From contig JBKECN010000024.1 of the NCBI GenBank assembly GCA_047974565.1, positions 62,001-126,000 of the forward strand: a DNA stretch of 64,000 bases, in the 5' to 3' direction. Below the pieces are notes generated by a model. It saw nothing but the letters and a program-made list of their open reading frames with translations. It had not been told where the DNA came from and searched no databases. Origin of the DNA: JBDIAG01 sp047974565. Its GTDB lineage: Bacteria; Actinomycetota; Actinomycetes; Actinomycetales; CAWJMD01. The position numbers and the translations under genes were made by a program. Below, one piece after another: positions 15,560 through 24,034 of the stretch (positions within the stretch are counted from its first letter, which is position 1; each line of letters begins with the position of its first letter).

Positions 15560-15770
15560 TGTTGCTCCTCGAACGATGGGTCTATACGGCTCACGCCGTG
15601 ACGCCGCCCCAGTATTCCACCTTCGGTGCCGAAATCGTCGCTGCCCTCGGCCGTCATGATGTCCGGATAGATCTTCAGAACTACGGCAGATCTGTCGAAC
15701 AGAACATCTGTTGCCAACCCGGCCGAGTCTTCGAGCCGAGTTCCAGATCGCCTACCGAGGGAACCCCACC

Positions 15771-16793
15771 ATGGACGACACTCCGCCCAACAGCATCTCG
15801 CGCTCCCTCACCATCGCGGTGGACAAGTCAGCCTCGGTCTCTCGTCCGGCCATCCTTCGACACATCGCCCAATCACGCAGGTCACGCCCCGAGGCGACTC
15901 CCGAGGACATCGTCAGGATTCTCGGTCGACGGTTCACCGGCACGGTCACCGGTACCGGGGCCGCCGCGGGAGCCACCGCCGCAGCCCCGGGAGTCTCGAC
16001 ACCGATCTCGATGGCACTGGCGGCCGGCGACCTAGTCGGCTTCACCACCGTCGCCGCCCTGTACGTCTTCGCGCTGGCGGAGATCCACTCGATTCCCATC
16101 GAGGACCTGGAACGTCGCCGCACGCTGCTCATGGGAGTACTCCTGGGAGACGCGGGCTCGCAGGCGGTGACCAGGATCGCCGGTCGCACCGGACCGCACT
16201 GGGCGAGCAAGGCCGTGGCCGCCGTACCGGTGGCGTCGTTGCGGCAGATCAACACGGTGCTGGGCCGCAACTTCGTGACCAAGTACGGCACCAAGCAGGG
16301 CATCCTGGTGCTCGGCAAGCAGGTGCCATTCGGCCTCGGGGCGGCCATCGGCGGAGCCGGCAACGCGGCCTTCGCCCAGTTCACCATCCGCAGCGCCCGG
16401 CGGGCCTTCGGCCCCGCCCCGCTGGAATGGCCGGCTGAGTTGGCTGGTCCGGCTGAGTTGGCTAGTCCGGCTGACGAGGCACCCGACAACCCTGCCGATG
16501 ACGAGCTGGCCCTCACCTCGACCCCAGACCAGGCGAGCCCGGACGAGATGGCGAGCCGGAGCGCGGACGGTAACGCTGAGGCGCTTGAGGGCCCTGCGGG
16601 CGGTGGGGTCGACGCGCCACGACGCCGTCGACTGCTGACCCGGCTGCCGCGCCAGAAGGGCCCCGCGGCGCCCGATGACCGGGAATCACCCGATGTTCAG
16701 GAATTATCCGCCGTTCATGAAGTATCCGATGATCGGGAATCACCCGCGGATCTGGAATCGGCGAATCCGGAAGGCCGAGACTCCATCGGCTAG
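15771..16793 (+). CDS. EcsC-like protein with repetitive acidic tail
   Basis: A 340-aa protein. The middle (about residues 45-220) is glycine/alanine-rich and hydrophobic and ends with QVPFGLGAAIGGAGNAAF then SARRAFG, resembling EcsC-family proteins, whose function is unclear. From about residue 222 on the chain is low complexity: two copies of a PAEL(A) motif, then an acidic tail with repeated DDRESP and VxE-VSD units, suggesting a flexible disordered extension. ATG 15771 has GAGGG upstream; a longer frame from 15711 lacks support. It faces the GNAT gene convergently with only 31 bp between stops. Confidence 0.65.
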   Translation: MDDTPPNSISRSLTIAVDKSASVSRPAILRHIAQSRRSRPEATPEDIVRILGRRFTGTVTGTGAAAGATAAAPGVSTPISMALAAGDLVGFTTVAALYVFALAEIHSIPIEDLERRRTLLMGVLLGDAGSQAVTRIAGRTGPHWASKAVAAVPVASLRQINTVLGRNFVTKYGTKQGILVLGKQVPFGLGAAIGGAGNAAFAQFTIRSARRAFGPAPLEWPAELAGPAELASPADEAPDNPADDELALTSTPDQASPDEMASRSADGNAEALEGPAGGGVDAPRRRRLLTRLPRQKGPAAPDDRESPDVQELSAVHEVSDDRESPADLESANPEGRDSIG

Positions 16794-16824
16794 GACCCCA
16801 CGCGTGCCGAGCGGGACTGCGTCC

Positions 16825-17952
16825 TCACCCGGCCGGTGGCGTCCAGTACCGATAGTGATGATGGAGCGTGAAGCCGTGCCGGTCGTAGAGCGCCCGGGCC
16901 TGGGGGTTGTCGTCGGCCACCTGCAGGTAGCCGAAGCCTGCACCGGCGCTGCGGGCCTGGGCCAGGGCCTCGCCGAGCATCGCCGAGGCGATGCCCCGGC
17001 GCCGATGGTCCGCCACGACCCGCATCGCGGTGATTCCGACCCAACCGTCGGTGACCGCCAGCCGGAGGCAGCCAACCGCCCGCGTCCCGGCGTAGGCGGT
17101 GATAAAGCCGAGGCCGGAGCCTGCGGTGAGCACCCGGATCGCTGCCTCGGGTGGCGCCAGCTGCGGGGATCTTGACCCAGCGTCGACGACGCCCGACAAC
17201 CCTGCGTCCACGACGCCCGACAACCCAGCGTCGACGACGCTCGACGACCCAGGCTCGACCAGGTGTAGCCAGGCCTCGTCCGGCTCCGGGCCTACGCTCA
17301 GCCGCACGTCGTCAGCCCCGACCGGGGTGGTGCCGGGAGTGCTCTGAGCACCGGGATGGGCCGGCGGGGCCAGATCGCGGACCAGGACCTGAGTCGCGGC
17401 GCCCGGGCGGTAGCCGCGCCGGGTCAGTTCCTCGATCAGCAGAGGTCGCAGTTCCTGGTGGCGAGCCGATCGCCCCGCGCCGGCGACCTGCACGGTGACC
17501 GGCAGGGCCTGGCCGTCGAACCAGGCTTCGACGAGGTCCAGGGCTCGGGGCATCGGCAGGCCAGGGTCACCGATGGCCAACGCGCAGTTCGCTCGCCGGG
17601 TGTAACCCCCCGAGCCGGTGAGGATCCACCCGCCCAGCCGCGCCTGGCGCAGGCCGGGCCAGCCGCGGTGCATGACCCGGGTGAGGGCAGCGACCGAGCT
17701 GGCCGGGCGCACGGCTCGGGCGGGCACCTGCCTGAGCGAGACCACCCGCGGGCCGGGCACCGCCACCACCGGGCCGAAGTCGGGCAGCACCTCCAGCCCG
17801 TCGGCGTCGGCGCGCTGTAGATCTCCGACGACATCGGTGGCGCGGCCGTCGTCGAGCCGGTACCTCACCACCACCCGGCGGCCGGTCTCCACCCGCAGGC
17901 TCTCGCGGTCGACCCGGCCCGGATCCGGCCGCTCGACGCCTTCCTCGCTCAC
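16825..17952 (-). CDS. GNAT acetyltransferase of the Rv0428c type
   Basis: A 375-aa three-part protein: an N-terminal SH3-like beta domain (about 10-70), a central domain (about 90-200) and a C-terminal GNAT domain (about 265-370) with the acetyl-CoA motif HRRRGIASAMLG and the late helix DDNPQARALYDRHGF. The arrangement matches the mycobacterial Rv0428c family. Residues about 235-258 are three tandem copies of VVDAGLSG, an expanded linker. GTG 17952 overlaps the mshB stop as GTGA, so the two are translationally coupled. Acceptor substrate unknown; position in the mshB operon suggests, but does not prove, a link to thiol metabolism. Confidence 0.82.
   Translation of the reverse strand: MSEEGVERPDPGRVDRESLRVETGRRVVVRYRLDDGRATDVVGDLQRADADGLEVLPDFGPVVAVPGPRVVSLRQVPARAVRPASSVAALTRVMHRGWPGLRQARLGGWILTGSGGYTRRANCALAIGDPGLPMPRALDLVEAWFDGQALPVTVQVAGAGRSARHQELRPLLIEELTRRGYRPGAATQVLVRDLAPPAHPGAQSTPGTTPVGADDVRLSVGPEPDEAWLHLVEPGSSSVVDAGLSGVVDAGLSGVVDAGSRSPQLAPPEAAIRVLTAGSGLGFITAYAGTRAVGCLRLAVTDGWVGITAMRVVADHRRRGIASAMLGEALAQARSAGAGFGYLQVADDNPQARALYDRHGFTLHHHYRYWTPPAG
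17178..17249. repeat. 24-bp tandem repeat inside the GNAT gene
   Basis: Three in-frame copies of a 24-bp unit (CAGCGTCGACGACGCCCGAC plus AACC in copy 1) encode eight-residue VVDAGLSG-like repeats in the linker before the GNAT domain. The unit length is a multiple of three, so copy number can change without breaking the frame. Confidence 0.85.
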
Positions 17953-18797
17953 CCGGTGGTCGCGTCCATGAAGTACTCGGCTCCCGAGAGTGGTTGCCAG
18001 ACAAGGTTACTCAGCGCGAAGGACCGTTCGTCCGGGGCGACGATGACCTGGCTGGCGTGGGCCCGCAAGGCCGCCGCCTTGGCCAGCACCGGTCCCCGCG
18101 TCTCGTACCGCGCAAGATCGTCCTCGACGATCATGCTGGGGTCGGCCTCGGACTCACGCACCTGCATCCCCTGAGCGCGCAGCAGTTCCCGGCCGCGCAC
18201 GTCGACCGAGCGGGGGGCCACCACCCACACCAGCCGCGGTGCCGAGTGCGCGAGTTCGACGGCGCGAGCGGCCACTCGACTCGCCTGCACGTGATCGGGA
18301 TGGCCATAGCCGCCGCCCGGGTCGTAGGTCACCACCACCCCTGGCTGCACCTGGTCGATCACGGCGGCCAGTTCCGTTGCGGCGGTGTCCAGGTCGGCAA
18401 CCGCGAAGGCCCGTGGATCCACGTCGTCGGGCACCCTGGCCAGGCCGTCGGGGCCCCAGACCATGCCCGAGTCCCGGTAGCGGCGGCCTTGGGCAGCGCC
18501 GAGGAAGCGGTGGTCGGTGACCCCGAGGGCGGTCATCGCCGAGGCCAGCTCGGCCTCCCGATGAGCCGCCAGGGCCTCGCCGTCGCCGAACAGGTGGGCG
18601 ATCTCGGCACCGATCACCTCACCCTGCTCCCCGCGGGTGCAGGTGACGAGGGTGACCGGCACCCCGGCGGCCGCGTAGTGGGCCATCGTGGCGCCGGTGG
18701 TGATGCTCTCGTCGTCGGGGTGGGCGTGCACGAGCAGCAACCCGTGCGTCTCGTCCAGCCCCGGCAGCGGGGGCAGCGCCTCGATCACGGGTGCCAT
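17949..18797 (-). CDS. mshB: mycothiol deacetylase MshB
   Basis: Zinc-dependent deacetylase acting on GlcNAc-myo-inositol in mycothiol synthesis, the actinomycete counterpart of glutathione. The 282-aa protein has the LmbE/PIG-L signature HAHPDDE near residues 24-30 (zinc His and Asp plus general base) and the third zinc ligand in YGHPDHVQ. Length and motif spacing are normal. ATG 18797 lies 9 bp after the typA stop, and the gene is coupled to the downstream GNAT by a 4-nt overlap. Presence of mshB supports an actinobacterial origin. Confidence 0.93.
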   Translation of the reverse strand: MAPVIEALPPLPGLDETHGLLLVHAHPDDESITTGATMAHYAAAGVPVTLVTCTRGEQGEVIGAEIAHLFGDGEALAAHREAELASAMTALGVTDHRFLGAAQGRRYRDSGMVWGPDGLARVPDDVDPRAFAVADLDTAATELAAVIDQVQPGVVVTYDPGGGYGHPDHVQASRVAARAVELAHSAPRLVWVVAPRSVDVRGRELLRAQGMQVRESEADPSMIVEDDLARYETRGPVLAKAAALRAHASQVIVAPDERSFALSNLVWQPLSGAEYFMDATTG

Positions 18798-18806
18798 GAC
18801 GCCGGC

Positions 18807-20690
18807 TCAGGCCCGCCGGGCGCGGGCGGCCGCCTTGGCGCGCTCAGTCTGGTCGAGGATGACCTTGCGGATCCGGACCGCGCCGGCGGTCACCTCGACG
18901 CACTCGTCGTCGCGGCAGAACTCCAGCGACTGCTCCAGGGAGAGCAGCCGCGGGGGCACCAGCTTCTCGGTCTCGTCCGCGGTGGAGGAGCGCATGTTGG
19001 TGAGCTTCGTCTCCGTGGTGAGGTTGACGTCCCTGTCGTCGGCCCGGGAGTTCTCCCCGTCGATCATGCCCTGGTACACCTGCGTGGTGGGCCCGACGAA
19101 CAGGGTGCCGCGCTCCTGCAGGTTGGTGATCGCGAAAGCGGTGGCATTGCCCGCCCGGTCGGCGACCAGGGACCCCTGGGGCCGGGTCCGCAACTCCCCG
19201 GCCCACGGTTCATACCCGTCGAAGACGTGGTGGGCGATCCCGGTACCACGGGTCTCGGTGAGGAACTCGGTCCGAAAGCCGATCAGGCCCCGCGAGGGCA
19301 CCCGGAACTCCATCCGCACCCACCCGGTGCCGTGGTTGGTCATCTGCTCCAGCCGGCCCCGGCGGACCGTGACCAGCTGGGTGACCGGGCCGAGGTAGTC
19401 CTCCGGTACGTCGATGGTGAGGTGCTCCACCGGCTCGCTGAGGGTGCCGTCGATCACCTGGGTGACCACCTGAGGCTTGCCGACGGTGAGCTCGAAGCCC
19501 TCTCGGCGCATCGTCTCGACGAGGATGGCCAGGGCCAGTTCGCCTCTGCCCTGTACCTCCCAGGTGTCGGGGCGTTCGGTGGGCAGCACCCGCATGGAGA
19601 CGTTGCCGATGAGTTCGCGGTCGAGCCGCGCCTTGACCAGCCGGGCGGTGAGTTTGGCGCCCTTGACCGCGCGGCCCGCCAGCGGCGAGGTGTTGGTGCC
19701 GATGGTCATCGAGATGGCCGGCTCGTCGACCCGGATCAGCGGCAGCGGGCGAGGGTCCTCGGGGTCCGCGAGGGTCTCGCCGATGGTGATCTCCTCGATG
19801 CCGGCGATGGCGACGATGTCACCGGGGCCGGCCGACTCCACCGGCACCCGCTCCAGTGCCTTGGTGGCGAGCATCTCGGAGATCTTGACCCGCTGCTGGC
19901 TGCCGTCGGCGCGGCACCACATCACCTGCTGGCCCTTGCGCAGGGTGCCGTTGCGCACCCGGCACAACGCCAGTCGGCCGAGGAACTGGGAGGAATCGAG
20001 GTTGGTCACGTGCGCCTGGAGCGGAACCTCGGGGTCGAAGGTGGGCGCGGGAGCATGCTCGATGAGGGTGGCGAACAGTGGCTCGAGGTTCTGCGAGTCG
20101 GGTAGGTCGCCGTCGCCGGGGCGGTTCAGGCTGGCCCGCCCGGCCTTGGCGGAGGCGTAGATGATCGGGAACTCGATCTGGTCCTCGGTGGCGTCGAGGT
20201 CGAGGAAGAGCTCGTAGGTCTCGTCCACCACCTCGGCGATCCGTGCGTCCGGGCGGTCGACCTTGTTGATGATGAGGATCACCGGCAGCCGGGCCTGCAG
20301 GGCCTTGCGCAGCACGAACCTGGTCTGCGGGAGAGGGCCCTCGGAGGCGTCGATGAGCAGGCAGACCGCGTCCACCATGGACAGGCCCCGCTCCACCTCG
20401 CCGCCGAAGTCGGCGTGCCCGGGGGTGTCGATGATGTTGATCGTCACCCCGCCCTCGGGTGCGGACGGCCCGGTGTAGTGCACGCCGGTGTTCTTGGCGA
20501 GAATGGTGATCCCCTTCTCGCGCTCGAGGTCGTTGGAGTCCATCGCCCGCTCGTCGACCTTGGCGTGGTCGCCGAAGGAGTCGCACTGCCAGAGCATCGC
20601 GTCGACGAGGGTGGTCTTGCCGTGGTCGACGTGCGCGACGATGGCGATGTTTCGAATATCGGGGCGAGGGGTCACAGGCACGTACTGCAT
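18807..20690 (-). CDS. typA: ribosome-associated GTPase TypA/BipA
   Basis: Translational GTPase of the EF-G-like BipA family. From ATG 20690 it is 627 aa with the P-loop AHVDHGKTT, switch GITILAKN, DTPGHADF, NKVD and the BipA-type C-terminal domains, ending in a basic Ala/Arg tail. The frame is open far upstream (to 21032), but that extension reads through non-coding repeat DNA and is not homologous to TypA. It heads the operon typA-mshB-GNAT. No strong Shine-Dalgarno is visible before the start. Confidence 0.95.
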   Translation of the reverse strand: MQYVPVTPRPDIRNIAIVAHVDHGKTTLVDAMLWQCDSFGDHAKVDERAMDSNDLEREKGITILAKNTGVHYTGPSAPEGGVTINIIDTPGHADFGGEVERGLSMVDAVCLLIDASEGPLPQTRFVLRKALQARLPVILIINKVDRPDARIAEVVDETYELFLDLDATEDQIEFPIIYASAKAGRASLNRPGDGDLPDSQNLEPLFATLIEHAPAPTFDPEVPLQAHVTNLDSSQFLGRLALCRVRNGTLRKGQQVMWCRADGSQQRVKISEMLATKALERVPVESAGPGDIVAIAGIEEITIGETLADPEDPRPLPLIRVDEPAISMTIGTNTSPLAGRAVKGAKLTARLVKARLDRELIGNVSMRVLPTERPDTWEVQGRGELALAILVETMRREGFELTVGKPQVVTQVIDGTLSEPVEHLTIDVPEDYLGPVTQLVTVRRGRLEQMTNHGTGWVRMEFRVPSRGLIGFRTEFLTETRGTGIAHHVFDGYEPWAGELRTRPQGSLVADRAGNATAFAITNLQERGTLFVGPTTQVYQGMIDGENSRADDRDVNLTTETKLTNMRSSTADETEKLVPPRLLSLEQSLEFCRDDECVEVTAGAVRIRKVILDQTERAKAAARARRA

Positions 20691-20794
20691 TGTCGCCCAT
20701 CGGGACCGCCTCTCACGACCACCACGCTCGCCCGCACGGCGTAGCGCCCGGGTGGCCGGCTGAGCCCTCACCGCATGCGCGGTACCCCAAGCAG

Positions 20795-21410
20795 CTGGGG
20801 CAGGTGTGACTGAAGGTATCCGACTCGGTGACCGGTGGCGCCTGCCCTCGCGACATCCGCGGCCGTCGCCCTGACGTTCGGCTGTCCCTAGCGCTGGCGG
20901 GCGCGTGGGGCATGCCGACGTCGTCAGATGCGACGAGGTTGGCATGCCCTCGTCGAGGAGCCGATGCGGCTGGGACCTATGTGGCTGAAGGTATCCGGCG
21001 CCGTGGCCGGCGACGGTCTGCCCACGCGGCATCCGCAGCCATCGCCCGGACGTTCAGCTGTCCCCAGCGCTGGCGGGCGCGTGCGGCATGCCGACGTCGT
21101 CAGATGCGGCGAGGTTGGCATGCCCGTGTCGAGGTGCCGATGCGGCTGGGGCAGGTGTGACTGAAGGTATCCGACTCGGTGACCGGTGGCGCCTGCCCTC
21201 GTCGAGGTGCCGATGCGGCTGGGGCAGGTGTGGCTGAAGGTGTCCGGCTAGGTGACCGGTGGCGCGGCTACCCTGCGGCATCCGCGGCCATAACTCTGAC
21301 GTTCGGCTGTCCCAGCGCTGGCGGGCGCGTGCGGCATGCCGAAGTCGTCAGATGCGGCGAGGTTGGCATGCCCGTGTCGAGGTGCCGATGCAGCTGGGTC
21401 CTGTGACTGA
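20795..21410. repeat. 175-bp tandem repeat with internal hairpins
   Basis: The anchor CTGAAGGTATCCG (or a variant) recurs at 20810, 20985, 21161, 21234 and, decayed, 21407. Spacings are 175, 176, 73 and 173 bp, so there are three full units and one internally deleted unit (73 bp). Each full unit contains GCTGTCCC(C)AGCGCTGGCGGG followed by a 40-nt hairpin bounded by two copies of the palindrome GGCATGCC: 20909-20948, 21085-21124 and 21333-21372. Between the arms the stem can extend through ACnTCG paired with CGAnGT. The block lies upstream of typA and downstream of the FtsH-like gene; no frame in it looks protein-coding. Confidence 0.85.
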
Positions 21411-21852
21411 ACGGCGTGGCCCGCCAATCGCGTGGGCCCCCGTCGAGCTGAGCCGACCGGCAGAGGGTGCCGCTCACCTGTCCCCAACCCGGACCGGCAG
21501 GGTGCCTGCCTGGCCAGGTGGGGCCCAGGCTCGCGCCATGACTCCCGCCGACGGCAGCCTGTGGATTCTCGCGGTCCCACGCGCCACCCACGCGCCATCG
21601 ATGCGCAGGCCCGAGCACCGTTGGGATACCAGACCCACTCCGCTGTCAAGGGCCACTGGGTTCTACCGATGGACATGCGTACCGGGGCGCGATCGTCACA
21701 CGCGGAGCACGGTCCGGTCATCCAGCAACGCCGGAACGCAGGTCCGTCTGCAGCTGCCTGCTCTGGAAACCACGCGGGTGGTGTCCTGATCTGTCCAGAT
21801 TCGGCCCGATGGGCCTGCTATGTCGAAGGGGCGACGCCCCGAAGAGGGGCCG
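21411..21852. other. gene-free stretch after the repeat block
   Basis: No convincing gene. Short frames on both strands lack recognisable domains or good start sites. Near the right end, GGGGCGACGCCCC (21824-21836) followed by CCCCGAAGAGGGG forms alternative short hairpins, probably the transcription terminator of the FtsH-like gene, whose stop is at 21853. Confidence 0.5.
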
Positions 21853-23880
21853 CTATACCGAAGAGGCAGGCAGCCCGGCACGAAGATCCACCACCGGGGC
21901 CGACCCGCGAAGCCGCGGCATCACCGCTGGCACCTGGGTGGGTCCGTTGACCTCGCCCGCGGCGGTCAGCACGTCGGTGATCTGCGACCCGATCAGTTCG
22001 TGGCGCTCCAGCAGGGCGTCCCGCAAGGCCTCGACCAGGTGCCGGTTGCGTTCGAGCAGGTCCACCACGTACGCCTTCTGGTCGGCAAGCAGTTCCTCCA
22101 TCGCGGCCCGGCCGGCCGGGTCGTGCAGCACCTTGGCCACCAGGTTGGAGGCGCTCAACTGGGCCTCCTTGGCCGCGGCGAACGAGACCAGCGAATCCGT
22201 CATCCCGGCGGCACCGATCATCGTGGCGGCCTGCTCGTTGGCGAAGATCAGGTCGCTGGCCGGGCCGGTGGACACGTCCCCGAAGAAGATCTCCTCCGCG
22301 GCCTGCCCACCCAGCGACACCCGGATCAGGCCGATGAGTTCGTTGCGCGAGCGGGTGTACACGTCCTCGGCGTCGCCGTGCGCCAGCAGGCCCAGGGCCG
22401 AGGCGCGCTTGATGATGGACAGCACCTCCAGCCGGCGCTGCGGCGTCTCCAGGTACGCGACGGTGGCGTGCCCGGCTTCGTGGGTGGCGATCAGTCGCTG
22501 CTCGTGCTCGGTGTAGCCGACCGGTTGCCCCAGACCCACGCCGATCACCAGGCGGGCCCGTTCCAGATCGGTCCAGTTCATCGCATCGGCGCCGCGCCGG
22601 ACGGCGTTGACCAGGCCCTCGTCCATGAGGTTCTCGATCATCACCGGCGAGTACCCCTGGGTGACTCCGGCGAGCGCGTCGCGGCGTTCGGCGTCGTCGA
22701 GTTCGGCGTCGTGGCTCTTGCGGTCGAGGAAGTAGTCGATGAGCTCGCGCCGGCCGGCCTTGTCAGGCAGGTCGAAGGTGAGCTTGCGATCGAAGCGGCC
22801 CGGGCGCAGCAGGGCGGGGTCGAGGGAGTCGGCCCGGTTGGTGGCGGCGATGATGAGCAGGTCGGCCGGCTTGGGCCGCGGCCGGGGCACCTGCCGATGC
22901 GCGGGCAGCAACAGGTTCACCCGGTCCACCACCTTGCTGGCCACCTTCTGCCAGCCGGTCGGCTCATCGAAGGACTGCAACTGCACGAGCAGCTCGTTGA
23001 CCACACCGCCGACGCCCTCGGTTACCGCCCGGTTCACCACATCGCCGGCGCGGTCCACCCGGACCTCGGGGGCGCCCGGCAGGCCGGTGAGTCCACCGCA
23101 GCAGGTGATGGCACTGGACACCGCGGCCGGGCCGGGGTCCATGGACATCCCACCGCGCACGGTGGCGATCGCGTCGATCTCCTCGATGAAGCCGATCGCG
23201 GCGCCCTCACGCCGGGCGACCTTGCGCAGCGCCTTGAAGTAGGCCCGGATCTTGCGGGCGGTGGCGCCGTAGTACATCGACTGGAACGAACTCGCCGAGA
23301 CGAACAGGAAGGGCACTCCCGCCTCGGCAGCCATTGCCTTGGCCATCAGGGTCTTGCCGGTGCCCGGCGACCCCTCGAAAAGCACTCCGCGGCGCGGGGT
23401 TCCACCCATCGTGGCCCGGAACGTGGCGCCGGCCAGGAACAGGTCCAGGGTTCGCTCGACGTCCTCCTTGATCGGCTGCACGCCCTTGACGTCGTCCAGG
23501 CGCACGTCGACCTGTTCGGGGCGATACAGCACGTGCGGGGAACGGCTCGCGATGGCCTGCGAGGCGAAGACCGAGCCCACCAGCACGATGAAGAAGGCGA
23601 GCACGATGAGCAGGAACGGGTCGACGCTCAGCACCGGAGCCAGGATCACTGCCGTCGCCTCGCCCAGGGAGGGTGCCCCAGCGAACAGGTAGAGCAACTG
23701 CCAGGCGAAGATCCCGGTGAGGACGGCGAGCAGAACGCTGAGCCGTCGGGTGCGGTTGCGCTCGCGGCGTCGGCCCACGTCGGCCCCGTCCCGTCCCCCG
23801 TACCGGCGAGCGGGCGGGCGGCCCTGCTTGTGCCGCGCGCCCTCGTTGCCCACCTTGCTGCCGTCGTGCGTTCCGCTCAC
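21853..23880 (-). CDS. FtsH-like membrane AAA+ metalloprotease
   Basis: A 675-aa protein with a basic N-terminus, two transmembrane helices (about 58-78 and 93-115), an AAA+ ATPase module (about 145-420) and an M41 peptidase domain. Seen are Walker A GTGKTLMAKA, the SRH with NRADSLDPALLRPGRFDR, zinc motif HEAGH at 467-471 and a later Asp ligand region (STGPASDL). Walker B reads GFIEEIDAI: the first acidic residue (233) is Glu where FtsH has Asp. An insertion with GPAAVSS...GGLTGLPG follows Walker B. It is probably a paralogue of canonical FtsH, not the housekeeping copy. GTG 23880 has GAGGGGG upstream. Role likely membrane protein quality control, by family only. Confidence 0.85.
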   Translation of the reverse strand: MSGTHDGSKVGNEGARHKQGRPPARRYGGRDGADVGRRRERNRTRRLSVLLAVLTGIFAWQLLYLFAGAPSLGEATAVILAPVLSVDPFLLIVLAFFIVLVGSVFASQAIASRSPHVLYRPEQVDVRLDDVKGVQPIKEDVERTLDLFLAGATFRATMGGTPRRGVLFEGSPGTGKTLMAKAMAAEAGVPFLFVSASSFQSMYYGATARKIRAYFKALRKVARREGAAIGFIEEIDAIATVRGGMSMDPGPAAVSSAITCCGGLTGLPGAPEVRVDRAGDVVNRAVTEGVGGVVNELLVQLQSFDEPTGWQKVASKVVDRVNLLLPAHRQVPRPRPKPADLLIIAATNRADSLDPALLRPGRFDRKLTFDLPDKAGRRELIDYFLDRKSHDAELDDAERRDALAGVTQGYSPVMIENLMDEGLVNAVRRGADAMNWTDLERARLVIGVGLGQPVGYTEHEQRLIATHEAGHATVAYLETPQRRLEVLSIIKRASALGLLAHGDAEDVYTRSRNELIGLIRVSLGGQAAEEIFFGDVSTGPASDLIFANEQAATMIGAAGMTDSLVSFAAAKEAQLSASNLVAKVLHDPAGRAAMEELLADQKAYVVDLLERNRHLVEALRDALLERHELIGSQITDVLTAAGEVNGPTQVPAVMPRLRGSAPVVDLRAGLPASSV

Positions 23881-24034
23881 GGCACCCCCTCGTGATCGAC
23901 CGTGGACGAATCCTCACTCACGGTGAACGTCGATGCACATCGCAGACCCGGTTGGCGGTGCCGACGCCTGATCGGTTCGTCCGGTCGGCGCTAGACGACT
24001 CACCCGTTCGGAGGAAGTCCGCGACACCCGACTC

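Noticed and set aside
20691..21032. N-terminal extension of TypA
   Set aside because: It translates the 175-bp repeat DNA and has no similarity to TypA, which starts at the MQYVPVTPRPDIRN methionine.
20809..21410. Repeat block as coding (several short frames with similar peptides)
   Set aside because: Peptides such as MPTSPHLTT recur only because the DNA repeats; frames shift between copies and no RBS is associated.
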